Numbered from the stretch's first letter, positions 35,996 through 48,120 are shown. The stretch is DNA of 64,000 nucleotides from Diplolepis rosae (GCA_030998225.1 JAPYXD010000382.1:2790001-2854000), one strand, 5' to 3'. Program-made: numbers and translations. Notes: a model not told the origin generated them from the letters alone.

Positions 35996-36966
35996 AGTAC
36001 CATCATCTCGACACGGCGGGTTCAGTTCAGTCTAGTCCAGTTTTATTATCTCTACGCTACGAGTTCAGTCCAGCCTCATCAGATTTTACCGCTACTCAGA
36101 CGAATTCCTACTCGACGCTGAGTTCAACGACATTAGAAAGTGAAGGGGAATCACCGTCAAAAATTCTCTCTAAACTTGGATCAAGAATGGACTAGACCAA
36201 CCGTCTCGACAACGAATTTCCCATCAACAAGTACTATCTCAACGATCTCAACGAGGACTCACCTGACCACCTTCGCTCCACTGGACTCAATAAATCACCA
36301 GTCAAATTTCACTCGGGGTAATTACAAAGGTACATCTAAATTTCAATTCGATTTCCTATTCCATGATGCTTATTCGTTTCTCAATTTGATTGTCAATAAA
36401 CATAGTTTATATCAATAACCATTCTCAATCACTGACTTCTCCTCATCCCTTAGAGAGGATCCTTTTCGATCCTAACATAAAACGAGGAATCTTTTAAGAA
36501 GAGAAATGTTACGTTTCTGACGTAACAATATATACATATAAACTATCATCGGAAATTACAGAGGTTGACCTGGAGTTTCAACTTTCGTTAAAGTGATTTA
36601 TTTTATAGAAAGATATTACAAAATAAATTTTAATTTAGTTCTCTTTGAAGGAAATTAATAAGTATGTAAAAAAATTGAAATTTTAAAAGATTTTTTTTAG
36701 TATGACTTCATAGTGATTTGTTAACCTAATTAAAATATTTTTAGAAAGTCTTTTCTGGATTCTATATGCTGGGGTTGAACATGTTACAAAAAGTCGTGTA
36801 ATTTTAAAAATGTTTATCCCCATACCCATGAAATCTTAAAGTGTGCTGTTCGATAAAATATTAGATATAATAATGTTTGTTCATTTCTTTGGCATAGGGT
36901 CAGTTTCTTCTTATTTTCTTTGATTAAAATTATTATTAGATTTAAGAATGCGCAAAAAGAAAGAAA

Positions 36967-37007
36967 GGCAAACGTTTCGGCCACATATGGGGGCCCTCTT
37001 CAGTGCC
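36967..37007 (-). ncRNA. Hammerhead-like motif, left arm copy
   Basis: On the minus strand a CTGAAGA core (fits CUGANGA), a short GGCC/GGCC stem and GAAAC follow one another, the layout of the hammerhead catalytic core. The 41 nt are an exact reverse complement of 42187-42227. Similar motifs are known from Penelope-like elements. The strands that would complete stems I and III with a cleavage triplet were not identified, so activity is uncertain. Confidence 0.35.
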
Positions 37008-37130
37008 ATAAATTCAAAGGTTTTTTTGAAAATTTCTGTAGAACATCAGAATATAGGAAATAATTAAAAAAAGAATTATCATAGTAATTAAAAACTTATC
37101 TCATAGCTTGCAATTCAAAATGAAGTAGTC

Positions 37131-39347
37131 CAGTATGCAGCATCACGAATTAAAAAATTATGTGAAGTTCACTATGAATAAAAAACCGGATAAAATAAAA
37201 AAACATAAAAGATTTTGCGCACGAACCGACCGGATTTTTTATTTCAAAAAATGTTTATTATTAAAGAAGGATGCCAAATTGGTTCACAATGGCAAAGGGC
37301 GAACAAGTTTTACATTTATGAAAACTTCTCGTGAAGACTTTATTACCGGCGTCTCTCACATAATGATCTGAACTGTTTTAAAAACCGACTCGGGATATGT
37401 GGCTTTGCTGACCGACAATTTTTTTCTATAAGCAATCCTGAGAGGTTCTTTTCCTCCTCGAAGAAGACTATTGTCCTGTACCTAGTTAAGAAATTCGAGA
37501 CGTTTATGATGATTTTCACGAGTGGACGAAGGCGTTTATTTTTCAATATAATATATTTTACTTTTGAATAATCAAACCTTTTATTTATACTTATATATTG
37601 AAATTTTCATTTAAAATATGTCATGTATTCTGAAAGTTTTTTCAAAATGTTTTATTCTAAAGGATTTATTTTCAATTTTACTTCATACCAAATTAAAGTT
37701 AGTGTACGATTTCGTGTGCAAATTTTGATATAATTTATGTTTTTTTCAAATATTTAAACCTTTTATACGCAAACATTCAGAATTATTTTGAATTCAAAAT
37801 GTTTTAATAAATTGCATTGGCTTTAGGGTCCATAAATGAAGAAATCTATTATAAATTAAATCAAGGGTCATTACAATCTACTATTTTAATTGTTTTAATA
37901 AAACATTGAATAATTTAAATACATTAAACATATTAATACGTTCATAGTTACATACTTAAGTTTAAAGAATTTGAAAATCTTTCTGTGGAAAAAAGACGTT
38001 TTTGAATGCACCGGGATTCGAGCCCGGGTATTTCGATTGCCGGTCGATTGCATGTACATTTATGTAAAAATATTAAATATTTTGAAAATTTTTTTTCAAG
38101 TATTTTACTTTATAGTAATGATTTGGCGAATTTAGTTCACACCGAATAAATCTCAAAGTGCAAGATCGCATGCGAATTCAAATACAATTTATGCTTTTTT
38201 TGTAATATTCGAAACCTTTCTTTACACAGACACTTCCATCGGAAATTAGAGGTTCATATGTTATTTAAGCTATTGTTGAAGAAACTTAATTTTTATAATA
38301 AATGGTTAACATTTTTTCATGATGCTAAAATAAAAGTTAACACAGTTTTGCTTCTAATAAGCCCGAGTTAAGAGCATAATATTAATTTTGTAAAAATATA
38401 CTACAAAAAATCTGCCTGCTTCGTGGGCACATTCTCATCGCGCGCTTCGCCTGCAAGTTTGAGCGCGCCTGGGGCGTGCGATTCGATCGTCGCACTCGGT
38501 CTTATATTCTTCGGACCCTAAAGCCAACTAAGAACATGAACAATATTTGAATATTAATACTGAGGGTCGATATAAGTCCTGTTTCATTATTATTTAAATT
38601 TATTACTTGTAATTTGATACTTAAGTTCAAGTCAATTTTATAATATTATCGATGTGCATTACATTTTCTCAAAGTTACTAAATTTGTTTTTAATTTCAAA
38701 TGAAAAAAGAAATTCAATTTACTTAAAGCTCTATCAGCCTTAAAGGACACATTCTTATCATGAAACTTGCGCTTCGCGCTTGATTTTCTGTATACATTTC
38801 TGTAACTTTCTAATAATTTACAAGATTACAAAAAATCTATTTTCTTCTAAATATTTAAAAAAGGAGGAGAATTCATAGACTCTTTTAGAGAAAATGATTT
38901 TTTGTATTATCACATATTTTGTATCACACATATTTTGGTTCAAAAATGGAATTTTTTATTTTCAATAGTGTTTTTTTAAAACCAAAACATAAAATATACA
39001 TCTTGTCAAAAAATGTCCTACTGAGAATTTGTAGACCTCATTTAGGCAAATAATTTTCCAACTCAACGTTTTTTCCGTATGTCACGTATTTTGTTCAAAT
39101 AATGGAATTTTTGAATTTTAATCGTATTTTTTTAAATAAAAATAAAAAATATACGTTTTATCAGAAACTATATCTGAAAATATTTGTATATATTATTGAA
39201 ACGAACAATTTTCCATTCTTGCGTTTTTTTTCGCATTTCACATATTTTAGTTAAAAAATTGAATTTCGTATTTTCAATGGTATATTTTTTTTTAATTAAA
39301 AAGAAAAATATACATCTTATGAAAAAATGTTGCAGTTCAAACTTCTA
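37131..39347. other. Interior of the hAT-like element, no genes
   Basis: AT-rich, with a GC-richer patch at 38410-38520. Open frames at 37135-37371 and 37343-37546 show no family features. A tRNA-like 3' half at 38007-38050 is listed separately. Confidence 0.5.
38007..38050 (-). tRNA. tRNA 3'-half-like fragment (not a full gene)
   Basis: On the minus strand, CCGGG-CTCGAAT-CCCGG forms a five-pair T arm with a standard loop and an internal polymerase III B box (GGCTCGAATCC). It is followed by a TGCATTC acceptor-like strand. No D arm or A box lies upstream. It is probably a tRNA pseudogene or the edge of a tRNA-derived SINE. Confidence 0.4.
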
Positions 39348-41260
39348 CACGGAGAAAAATAGTTGAAGTAATTTTACTCAACTCTGTCGATTAAACTTGG
39401 GACATAAGGACATTTGAACATCTATTAAATCCTAGTCTATTAAATCCTTATCGTGAATACAGACAATTTTCTGGTTATATTAGCAAAAGAGTTTGGCTGT
39501 CTCAGATACAGCTAAACTGTATGGGTGTTTCATAAAAACAGTTATAGTTGAAGGGATACTATTGCACCAGTAATATATTTTCAATACACACATCCAAACT
39601 GATATGGCTGCAACAAATGAAACATCGTTATGGTTCCTTTAGCCAAACTCTGTTTTGGAAAATCAGCACAACTTCAAACAGACGCTTGTCTGCTAGTGAT
39701 GCGTAGTAGTTTCAGAGGTTAGGGGTAAGTAAACTATTATATCAGTGGTTGATTATAAATATAAAAAAAAAAAATTAAATCGATACCAACAATACATGTT
39801 TTGTTTGCATGATCACATACGATTACTCTGCAAACGTTTGAACGCACACCAATATACATCCTTGAAACAAACCATTTTGTTTTGCTAAATCAGCATAACA
39901 GTCGATGGGTAATACAATCAGAAGGACATTTATGAAAGTTTCCTGAGCTGATAGCTAATTTAAAGACATGTTATTAGCTCAACTAGTATTTTTTAATTTC
40001 ATATTTATACTTATTAACACACAAAATAATATAACTGAAGTACGGAGATTTTCTTTCTAATTTGCATAGAAATTCTCCAATAAACTCGGTTAGGTAGAAA
40101 CACAATACCATTTCTTTCAGTGTGAAAAAAAATTCTTACCTCGAGCCTGCCAATAGTCATCCGGTACATACATAAACAACATACAAATTCATTCACACCA
40201 TCCGGACGTAGCCAATCACATTTCAAATCACAAATGCACTTAAACATATAACCTTACATATATAAACCTAATAACTACACACTTATATATAGTACGATAC
40301 GCTTTCGTCGAATCACGCACACGCTTGCTTACAATCTAAATGCTGAGATATAAAACTTGAAACTTTCTTATATAGTGACTGCCTGAGTTATTCAGAGCTT
40401 GTGAGAGTAAGTGCCGTCAATAAAATTTTTGAGCCTTACTCAAGTAAAAATAAATCAACTTTTTTCATAAATGATTAATAAAATATTTTTAAAAATTAAT
40501 ATAATTAATCAATTATTATAACTATGATGATTAATATATATGTAATATAATTATTAAATTACATTTAGTATACATTTTTATTATAAGACATATGAAGTAT
40601 AGTGAAACTAAATTTTCAAATGTACATTAAAAAATTGCATTATTATTAAGAAATATTTTGTATAAAAACATTTAAAAGAAGGTTCTTTTATTTTCTGTAT
40701 TTTATATTTTTAAAATATGGATTTTACATTTGCGAATTCCAAATTATTATTCTGACTGAGTAATTTATGTGATATTTCATATTTTATGTATTACACTTAT
40801 CGACTTTTTTTGTTTAAATTTTCATAATATCAATTTAATTTTAAGAATTTAAGTTTTTGAAATTAAAAATTTTTTATGTGTGTCCAAGGCGCATATTACT
40901 TTTATTCGTTCCTGAGTGAATAGATGTAGCTGTTGGAATACATCTTGCGATTCACGGTTTACTCAACTCTTGATTAAAGCGTAGAGTAGAATGAATGGAA
41001 AGCTCTACTATTTTTGTGCTTTAATAAAAGATTGGTTTTTTATAGTTATACTACGAGTAATAATATATATATTTAAAAAATGTTAATGCACGCTTTCATA
41101 CTTCACCCTACGCTTCTGAATTTTACTCAACTTTGATTGATTTTTGAAAATTTAATATATCAGAAATAAATACAATGATACTAAATAACTTCTAACTTGT
41201 CCTTATGTCCCAAATTTGATCGGAAGTTGAGTAAAATTACTTCAACTATTTTTCTCCGTG
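39348..41260. mobile_element. MITE-like element A1
   Basis: Ends are mirrored: CACGGAGAAAAATAGTTGAAG at the left and its complement at 41240-41260, with inverted similarity over about 60 bp. Its right half (40125-41260) recurs in A2 (32745-33262 plus 45818-46164). A truncated copy of element B (39447-40122) lies inside. No protein. Confidence 0.7.
39447..40122. mobile_element. Truncated inverted copy of MITE B inside A1
   Basis: It is the reverse complement of 43077-43946. The 'tttctttcagtg' end is kept at 40122, while the other end is lost near 39447. Confidence 0.75.
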
Positions 41261-42050
41261 TAGATCTTTATATCATATAGGTTTGGTTTCGTCAGTCTTG
41301 CGGTCAATAAAACAACATTCTATAAAAAACTCCTTCATTATATTTGGTAAAAAATTCTCCTATGTTTCAACTTCACTGCGGTACTTTTTCAAGGAATATG
41401 TATGTCACTAAAAATTGAACAAATCAATTTACCATCAAATTTCTTTTTCCAAAGAGAACTATTTTATGTTGTGTTGATATAATAAATAAGTACTTACATA
41501 AATTACAAAAAAACGAAAGCACACATGAAGATTCAGTCTTATTCTTGAAAATGTTATTAAAATTAAAGCCTCAAAGATTGAGGGCTTCAATAATTTAAAA
41601 TTACATTATAATACGGTGTGTACAATCCGATGAAGCAACGCAAACTGTAAGATAGAGAGACGAAGATACGATAAATTGAATTAAATTCACCAATGAAAAG
41701 CGTGCTAAAGCTTGAGAACACAAAGTTGAAAATCATATGTTAAATAATGCCATGCAAATTCGATTAATATTCATAATTTGAGCCTTACAATTTATTGAAA
41801 TATTAATATTTTTATTGATATAAATTGATTCAATAATTTTTCTTTAATGTTATTTTATTGACCCTAAGACCGACGAAACCAAACCTATATGATATAATAT
41901 TTTAACGGTCGAAGAAATGGTCATCCGTTCTTTATAAAGGAAAAAAAACAAACAAAAATTCTAGCCTGTTGTTTACAAATTTCTAAGTTTTTCGTTCATT
42001 TCATCCGGTTTTCTACATAGAGTGAATTCTACATATTTTTTCCAATTCGT
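41261..42050. other. AT-rich interior of the hAT-like element
   Basis: Nothing supported. The words 'gtcggtttcgtc' at 41860-41885 mirror 'gacgaaaccaaacctatatg' at 41270-41295 and mark another small inverted pair. Confidence 0.45.
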
Positions 42051-42186
42051 GTTGTTGCTTACTGGATTTCTTCATTTTGAATTGCAAGCAATGAGATAAG
42101 TTTTTGAGTTTCATTATTATCCTTATTTTAACTATCTTCTACATTTTTATCTTTTACGAGAATTTTGAATTAATCTTTTAATTTAT

Positions 42187-42227
42187 GGCACTGAAGAGGG
42201 CCCCCATATGTGGCCGAAACGTTTGCC
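42187..42227 (+). ncRNA. Hammerhead-like motif, right arm copy
   Basis: Exact reverse complement of 36967-37007. CTGAAGA, the GGGCC...GGCC stem and GAAAC are read on the plus strand. The outer GGCA and TGCC could also pair with each other, giving a plain hairpin as an alternative structure. Confidence 0.35.
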
Positions 42228-42790
42228 TTCTCTCTTTTTTTGCGTTTTTTATCGTAAGTAGCATTGATAATATTAATAGAAGAAAATAAAAAGAGGCTGA
42301 CCCAATGCCAAAAAAATGAGAAATTAACAAAAATTCTGTGAATTTTGGGTCAATATAATACCAGACATGTCATCAAACACGTGACTTTACAGTTATTACT
42401 GTTGTAGATCTTTATGTAGTAAACCATTTTTTATTATAACTTTTCTTCGTATCTCGTATAATTTAACTGGAAAATGGATATTGACTTTTTTCAAGTTTTC
42501 ATGTACTGTAACTTTCATAAATTTATTTTAATTGCAAAATATTATCAGGATAATTAGTAGAGATTTACGAGAATTATCAGAAAGCAGTCTCAAAATTTTT
42601 GATTTTTTCATAAAGTTTTTTTCAAAAACACAAAAAATGGTCCTATTTTGACAATTTTTGTCGGATGTAGCTGGTTAACGAACTTGTCTTTACTTTTTCA
42701 GCTGCGATAATGTATGCATAAGCTCAATTCAATCCGACAATTTTTTTCTATCCAGAGTTATCGAGTATATGACCTATTACTACTGTAGAC

Positions 42791-42812
42791 GGACAGACAG
42801 ACAGACAGACAC
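42791..42812. repeat. (GACA)n microsatellite
   Basis: 'gacggacagacagacagaca', followed by 'aaaaccggtttttctgaccc', a combination typical of the tails of dispersed insect repeats. Confidence 0.7.
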
Positions 42813-43076
42813 TTTCGTAAAAACCGGTTTTTCTGACCCAGGGGATCTCAAAACGTAAAGATTTGACGAAAATTCCGAAAATTATTTTTCACATAAAACC
42901 AAAACCTTAATTCGAATATGATGAGAATCTAAAAGACATCAAATTTAGATCTTTCTTAATAATATTAATAACTCTAAAATTAATTAACATTGTCAAAAGT
43001 CTGTAGTCTCATTTCAAAGGTAAGTTTTCATAGTATTTTTCTAAGTAATTAAGATGTTTTTGGAATTTTTCTGCTA

Positions 43077-43946
43077 CACTGAAAGAAATGGTATTGTGTT
43101 TCTACCTAACCGAGTTTGTTAGAGAATTTCTATGCAAATTAGAAAGAAAATCTTCTTACTTCAGTTATATTATTTTGTGTGTTAATAAGTATGAATAAAA
43201 AAAAAGCAAATGCTAGTTGCGCTAATGACGTATCTTTAAATTAGCTATGAGCTCAGGAAACTTTCATAAATGTCCTTCTGATAGTATTATCTATCGACTG
43301 TTATGCTGATTTAGCATAACAAAATGGTTTGTTTCAAGGATGTATATTGGTGTGCGTTCAAAAGTTCGCAGAGTGATCGTATGTGATCATACAAACAAAA
43401 GACGTGTTGCCGGTATCGATTTAATTTATTTTTTTTAGATTTATAAATTTCATATAAGTTGTACAATTTTGCCGCTTACTGTGTCACAGTTTTAATTTGT
43501 CGATTTCGACTAGCAATTACCGCTGCAGCCATCTATCGAAAACGGCGAATGCAATCTTGTACACTTAATAATAATCCATATATAGATCTATGAAATTAGT
43601 TATTTGATACAGTTTCATAATCTTAAAATCAACCACTGATATAATAGTTTACTTATCCCTAACCTCTGAAAGTACTACGCATCACTAGCAGACAAGCGTC
43701 TGTTTCAAGTTGAGCTGATTTTCCAAAACAGAGTTTGGCTAAAGGAACCATAACCATGTTTCATCTGTTGCAGCCACATCAGTTTGGATGTGTGTCTTGA
43801 AAATATATTACTGGTGCAGTAATATACCTTCAACTATAATTGTTTTTATGAAACACCCATACAGTTTAGCTGTATCTGAGTCAGACAAACTCTTTTGCTA
43901 ATATACCCAGAAAATTGTTTGTATTCACGATAAATTTCTTTCAGTG
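43077..43946. mobile_element. MITE B, complete copy
   Basis: Its ends are inverted: CACTGAAAGAAAT at the left and ATTTCTTTCAGTG at the right. The same left-end sequence recurs at 47443 and 47576 and inverted at 40014-40122. 870 bp without coding potential. It interrupts the right arm of the hAT-like element. The superfamily is unclear. Confidence 0.8.
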
Positions 43947-45226
43947 TAGATTCTGCTCTAGAATCAAAGATGGTAATGAAAAATCATCAAATTTCAAATG
44001 ACGATTGTACTACATTCATTTAAAGAATTCAAAAAATCCAAACTATCAATAATTTGATAAAAATTTCTAAATTTATTTAAATATGATATATATCCATTTT
44101 TAAAAACTTCTTGAAGAAGCTACATATTTTAAAAATTGCATGACTTTTTGAATTCTGTTCAACCCCAAAATAGAATCCAGAAAAGAATTTCTGAAAATGT
44201 TTTGATTAGGTTAAGAAATCACTATGAAGACATACTGAAAAAATCCTTTTGAAATCTAAATCTAAATTAAAATTTCTTTTGTAATATCTTTCTATAAAAT
44301 AAAACACTTTGACGAAAGTTGAAACTCCAGGTCAATCTGTAATTTTCGATGGTAGTTTATATATATACGAATTGTCATGTAAAAGATGTTAAATTCCAAA
44401 AAATTTTATTCAATGTATTTTATTTTTTAGTAAAGGTTTGTCGACTTAGCTTCATATCAAGAAAAGTTTGAGGTGTAAATTCACATATAATTTATGTATT
44501 TTCTTAAATCAGCAAACACTTTATTTACATTTATTTATTGAAATTTTCATACAAATGATGTTACCTATTATAAAAATGTTCAAACCCTTTATTTTTGAAA
44601 CTTGTATTTCATCTTGAATGATATCTTATTATAAAATATTCTCTTCATAATTTTTTTAAGAAAATGCTGAAATCGATATTTTGTTTCGAATCTTTATGCA
44701 TTTATTGACTTCGAATTTCATTAAAAAATTATTTATCAAGTATTTAAATCGTCTTAAAATTTCACAAAATCTTTTAGATACTTATTTCAGATCAATATTT
44801 TTCAAAGTATACAGAAAAAAAATGTAATTTTTTTAATGTTATACTCCGTAATTTTGAATTCTGAGTTATTTCGCGCCTCCTTTGCATGAAGTCGAGAAAA
44901 ATACAATTTTTGATTTTAACTCGACAACCGACAGCGTGAAATCGAAGCGAGTTAGTGGGGATACACTGACATGACGCGCTTCATTGGGTGTGCTCCCACA
45001 TATTATTATAACAGCGCGGACCTTTAATTTTAGTTCGATAAAGATCCGAAAAAGCTTTACGCAATTGGGGGCGCTGCAAAAGTGATAAACAGTAGCTCTG
45101 TTTTACCCTTCAAGTAGTAGCATGAACCTTTCATTTTAGTTCCCAAGAGAATTTCGCAATAGGGCGCACTGCGGAAAATCACTCGAAATTATTTACATTA
45201 CTTTAGCAATCTCCCAACTCATCTCT

Positions 45227-45234
45227 TGTCAGTG
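45227..45234. other. 8 bp target duplication, right
   Basis: TGTCAGTG directly after the hAT-like element, identical to 33987-33994. Confidence 0.85.
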
Positions 45235-45817
45235 TCTTCCTCATTAAGTTAAAATTACATTGAAATTGAATTTAGTGTAACATTGTCGTGAGTTAAAAGT
45301 GGAACCTGTGAACGGTTCATATATTCAAGTGTACGATTCGATTCGACCGAAGCCCCACATCGTATATATTGACAGGTGCATCTACAACTCACCCTTTGGG
45401 ATCATCAGTAGTCCAGCCCGAAATAGATTTGTGGATTTGGTGCCTACCTGTCAGAGTTTCCCTATTTGGATTTTGGTCTACCTGTCAGAATTTCAACGCA
45501 TCGTAAAGTGAATTAGGTGTGTACCCCTTCCGGATTATCAGTGGTTCCAGCCTGGATTTGAGTAAGTCAAATTTTAATATATGACCCTGAGAAGGAAATT
45601 TTAATAACTCTCTATCTCTCTCGCTATCTCCCTCTCCTATTTTGCACCCATCAAAAATAAAGGTTGATAGTTTTAAATTCAGTAAATTTCGAGTTTTATT
45701 TTAGTTAGCTACCCTCATCCCAGTTTCGGTTTAGAAATCCTCTGGCTTTTATTACCGATCTAAAACGAGGGAAAATAAAATATAATATTGAAGTAAGGTA
45801 GGTGTCAGGACGTCACA
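45235..45817. repeat. Solo LTR 2, right part
   Basis: Continues the LTR begun at 33263 and ends GACGTCACA before the second TTAT. It contains short repeats ('ctacctgtcag' near 45445 and 45480) and an AATAAA at 45655. The open frame at 45299-45511 lies wholly inside it and has no family signature. Confidence 0.8.
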
Positions 45818-46164
45818 TTATTATCAAAAAGCATCTTGTGTAAAAACATTTGAAAGGTTTTTTTATTTTCTGTGTTGTATATTTTCAAAATATCGATTTT
45901 ACAATTGCAAATTCCAAATTATTATTGTCCCTAATAAATTTATGTGCAATCTAAATACTGTGTAGATTTTTCAAATTTTATGTAATACACTTATCAAGAC
46001 TTTTGTTGTTTAAATTTTCATGAATTTTACTTAACTTTGATTCATTTTTGAACATTTAATATATCACAAATAATTACAATGATACTAAATAACTTCTAAC
46101 TTGTCCATATGTCCAAAATTTGATCGGAAGTTGAGTAACATTACTTCAACTATTTTTCTCCGTG
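45818..46164. repeat. MITE-like repeat A2, right part
   Basis: Continues the repeat broken at 33262. It matches 40640-41260 and ends in the same CTCCGTG terminus as A1. Confidence 0.75.
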
Positions 46165-46651
46165 TAGGATTAAATAACTATTTGCTCCAAAGATGTGATT
46201 TACTGTTTAAAATGGACAAGTAGTAAAGTTTGAGTAAGAATAGGCGCAAAGATGACTTACCTATGGTAAGATAGAAATTGAGCGGCCGGATGCAATAATC
46301 GGTCGAGCGCTCGAAACCTCGTAAAAGCCATTGGACGCGTTGTGACGTCACGAGTAAAAACTGAAAGTCCGAAATCGCATGAATAAAAAATATAGTATTA
46401 TAGAACTCTTAAAATTAAATCGAGGTTGTATTGAAATTTTATTTGCAAAGTTCATACTTTTGACAATAAAAAATATAATCAACAGATTTTTCACACTACA
46501 AAAATCATGCTTTTCATTGCACAACTCGACGAAAATTGGTTAAATTATTAGTGAAATTAATAGTTATTGGTGTCAATCTACTCGTGATGCTTCAGCGATT
46601 CCTACACGCTAATTAAAGTGGTAAAAATTTATAATTTATTAATAATATTTT
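46165..46651. other. AT-rich DNA, no features seen
   Basis: No gene or repeat boundary supported. Confidence 0.45.
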
Positions 46652-47338
46652 AATTGAAAGTTAAAACCATGTTTTTCCCTCTCCCGAGAGGAAAAACTTT
46701 CGGACTGTTAGTGCTATAGAAAACTTTCAGCGACAAAGTTGTTCCTTAATAATTGAGGCAACTTTTTACTGGTTTGGGAATCAATCAACAAAAAATTAAT
46801 TAGTTAAAAGGCGATGTAAAACTTTGAACGCTCGGCATGCGCATGACCGAATCGCAATCAGATTCAACAGTCTTATGTGCCATCGTCGATAAAATATGCT
46901 TCTTATTGGTGAAAACTGACAAATAATCTTGAAAAAATAATAATTTATAGGTATATAAAGTTTTTTAGTCGTTTTACTGTAAATATTAAAAACGTATACA
47001 AAATATGTATCTAACCTAATGTAAATTGAGTCTGAAATATAAACATTATTTTTTCAAGATTATTCGTCATTTTTCACCAATAAGAAGAATATTTTATCGA
47101 CGATGGCACATAAGACTGTTGAATCTATGTACGATTCGGTCATGCACGTGCCGAGCATTCACAGTTTAACATCGCCTTTTAACTACTTAATTTTTCGTTG
47201 ATTGATTCCCAAACGTGTGAAAAGTTGCCTCAATTATTTAGGAACATCTCTGTCGCTGAAAGTTTTCCATAGCACTAACAGTCCGAAAGTTTTTCCTCTT
47301 TGGAGAGGGAAAACATGGTTTTAACGTTCAATTACAAT
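46652..47338. mobile_element. Foldback element D with ~300 bp arms
   Basis: The left arm (46652-46950) and right arm (47040-47338) are reverse complements around a ~90 bp loop. For example, 'aaaaccatgtttttccctctc' pairs with 'gagagggaaaacatggtttt'. Non-coding. Confidence 0.85.
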
Positions 47339-47441
47339 ACATCGTAAATTCTTTTTATTAAAATGAAGAGTATTCTCTTGTTTATTTTATATAGCATAAA
47401 AATACATATATTTTAGTATAATGTAAATTATACTGGCTGCA

Positions 47442-47618
47442 CTGAAAGAAATGGTATTGTGTTTCTACCTAACCGAGTTTGTTAGAGAATTTCTATGCAA
47501 ATTAGAAAGAAAATTTTCTTACTTCAGTTATATTATTTTGTGTGTTAATAAGTATGAATAAGAAATTAACAAATACACTGAAAGAAATGGTATTGTGTTT
47601 CTGCCTAACCGAGTTTAT
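47442..47618. repeat. Two truncated left ends of MITE B in tandem
   Basis: CACTGAAAGAAATGG starts at 47443 and again near 47576. The first is about 130 bp long. The second is cut after ~42 bp by the inverted arm at 47619. Confidence 0.8.
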
Positions 47619-48080
47619 AAGCTTAAGCTTATAAATAGAAGTATTTTCCATTTTTATTTTCCAGCTTCAAACGAATGAAATGAAAAATAAATATTTTGTT
47701 AAGCCCTGTGTTCAACATAAAAAACCATGCGAAGGGAAATATTTACTCAATTAAAAATTTTTAAATGTAACAAAAAATACTCATTACTATAAAATTTGCT
47801 AGTACATATTTTTAACATATTTTAAATTTTTAACATGTACAGATCGATGATGACTAGTTAAGTGTCGCAAAGCTTGGCATGCTTTTTTTCCAAAACGCTA
47901 AATTTTTAAATTTCAGCCATTTCCTGTCTTACGAATTGTCTCATTCTTTTATAAAATAAAATTAAATCACATATGCTAACATCTCTACAGCTTAATTGGC
48001 ATGTTCTTTGCATTGAAAAATAAATTTTGTTTCACATGACAAAAAATATTTATTACTATAAAATTTGCTAGTACATATTT
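47619..48080 (-). repeat. Left inverted arm, derived from the P-like transposase 3' end
   Basis: Reverse complement of about 62090-62547, starting AAGCTTAAGCTTATAAATAG. It contains an inverted, degenerate copy of the last codons of the P-like transposase at 60356-61144 (the stretch encoding ...QCKEHAN at 48020-47995 and the 'aagctttgcgacacttaa' end at 47865-47880). Confidence 0.8.
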
Positions 48081-48083
48081 TTA

Positions 48084-48116
<33 letters not shown>
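48081..48116. repeat. (TA)n microsatellite
   Basis: An uninterrupted run of about 17 TA units. Confidence 0.9.

Positions 48117-48120
<4 letters not shown>

Larger units (their letters stand above)
35123..36527 (+). repeat. Solo LTR 1 (gypsy type, 1405 bp)
   Basis: Starts TGTCACGTCCCGCGAC and ends CTGACGTAACA, with ATAT on both sides. The same host sequence without this insertion is seen at about 63822, so the borders are confirmed by an empty site. It contains a TATAAAAGG promoter-like box at 35763-35771, three ~170 bp repeats and four ~50 bp repeats, and AATAAA signals near 36290 and 36400. Apparent open frames within it are repeat-driven. Confidence 0.85.
33995..45226. mobile_element. 11.2 kb hAT-like long-inverted-repeat element
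   Basis: The left end reads CAGAGATGAGTTCGG and the right end mirrors it (CCAACTCATCTCT), flanked by the exact 8 bp duplication TGTCAGTG. A CAG start with an 8 bp duplication is the hAT hallmark. Inverted similarity continues inward in patches. 34290-34360 mirrors 44880-44930, 36540-36760 mirrors 44160-44380, and 36967-37130 mirrors 42065-42227. Arms are thus 1.7-2 kb once later insertions are removed. No transposase or other gene is recognisable inside, so it was probably mobilised in trans. Nested within it are a solo LTR (35123-36527), MITEs A1, B' and B, and unassigned DNA. Confidence 0.75.

Noticed and set aside
35751..36418. Ser/Thr-rich open frames suggesting a repeat protein
   Set aside because: They lie inside solo LTR 1 and are produced by its tandem repeats.
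37343..37546. Minus-strand basic peptide as a small protein
   Set aside because: No start context, no known motif, and it lies in decaying transposon interior.
45299..45511. 70-codon frame with varied composition
   Set aside because: Wholly inside solo LTR 2; no domain, splice or start support.
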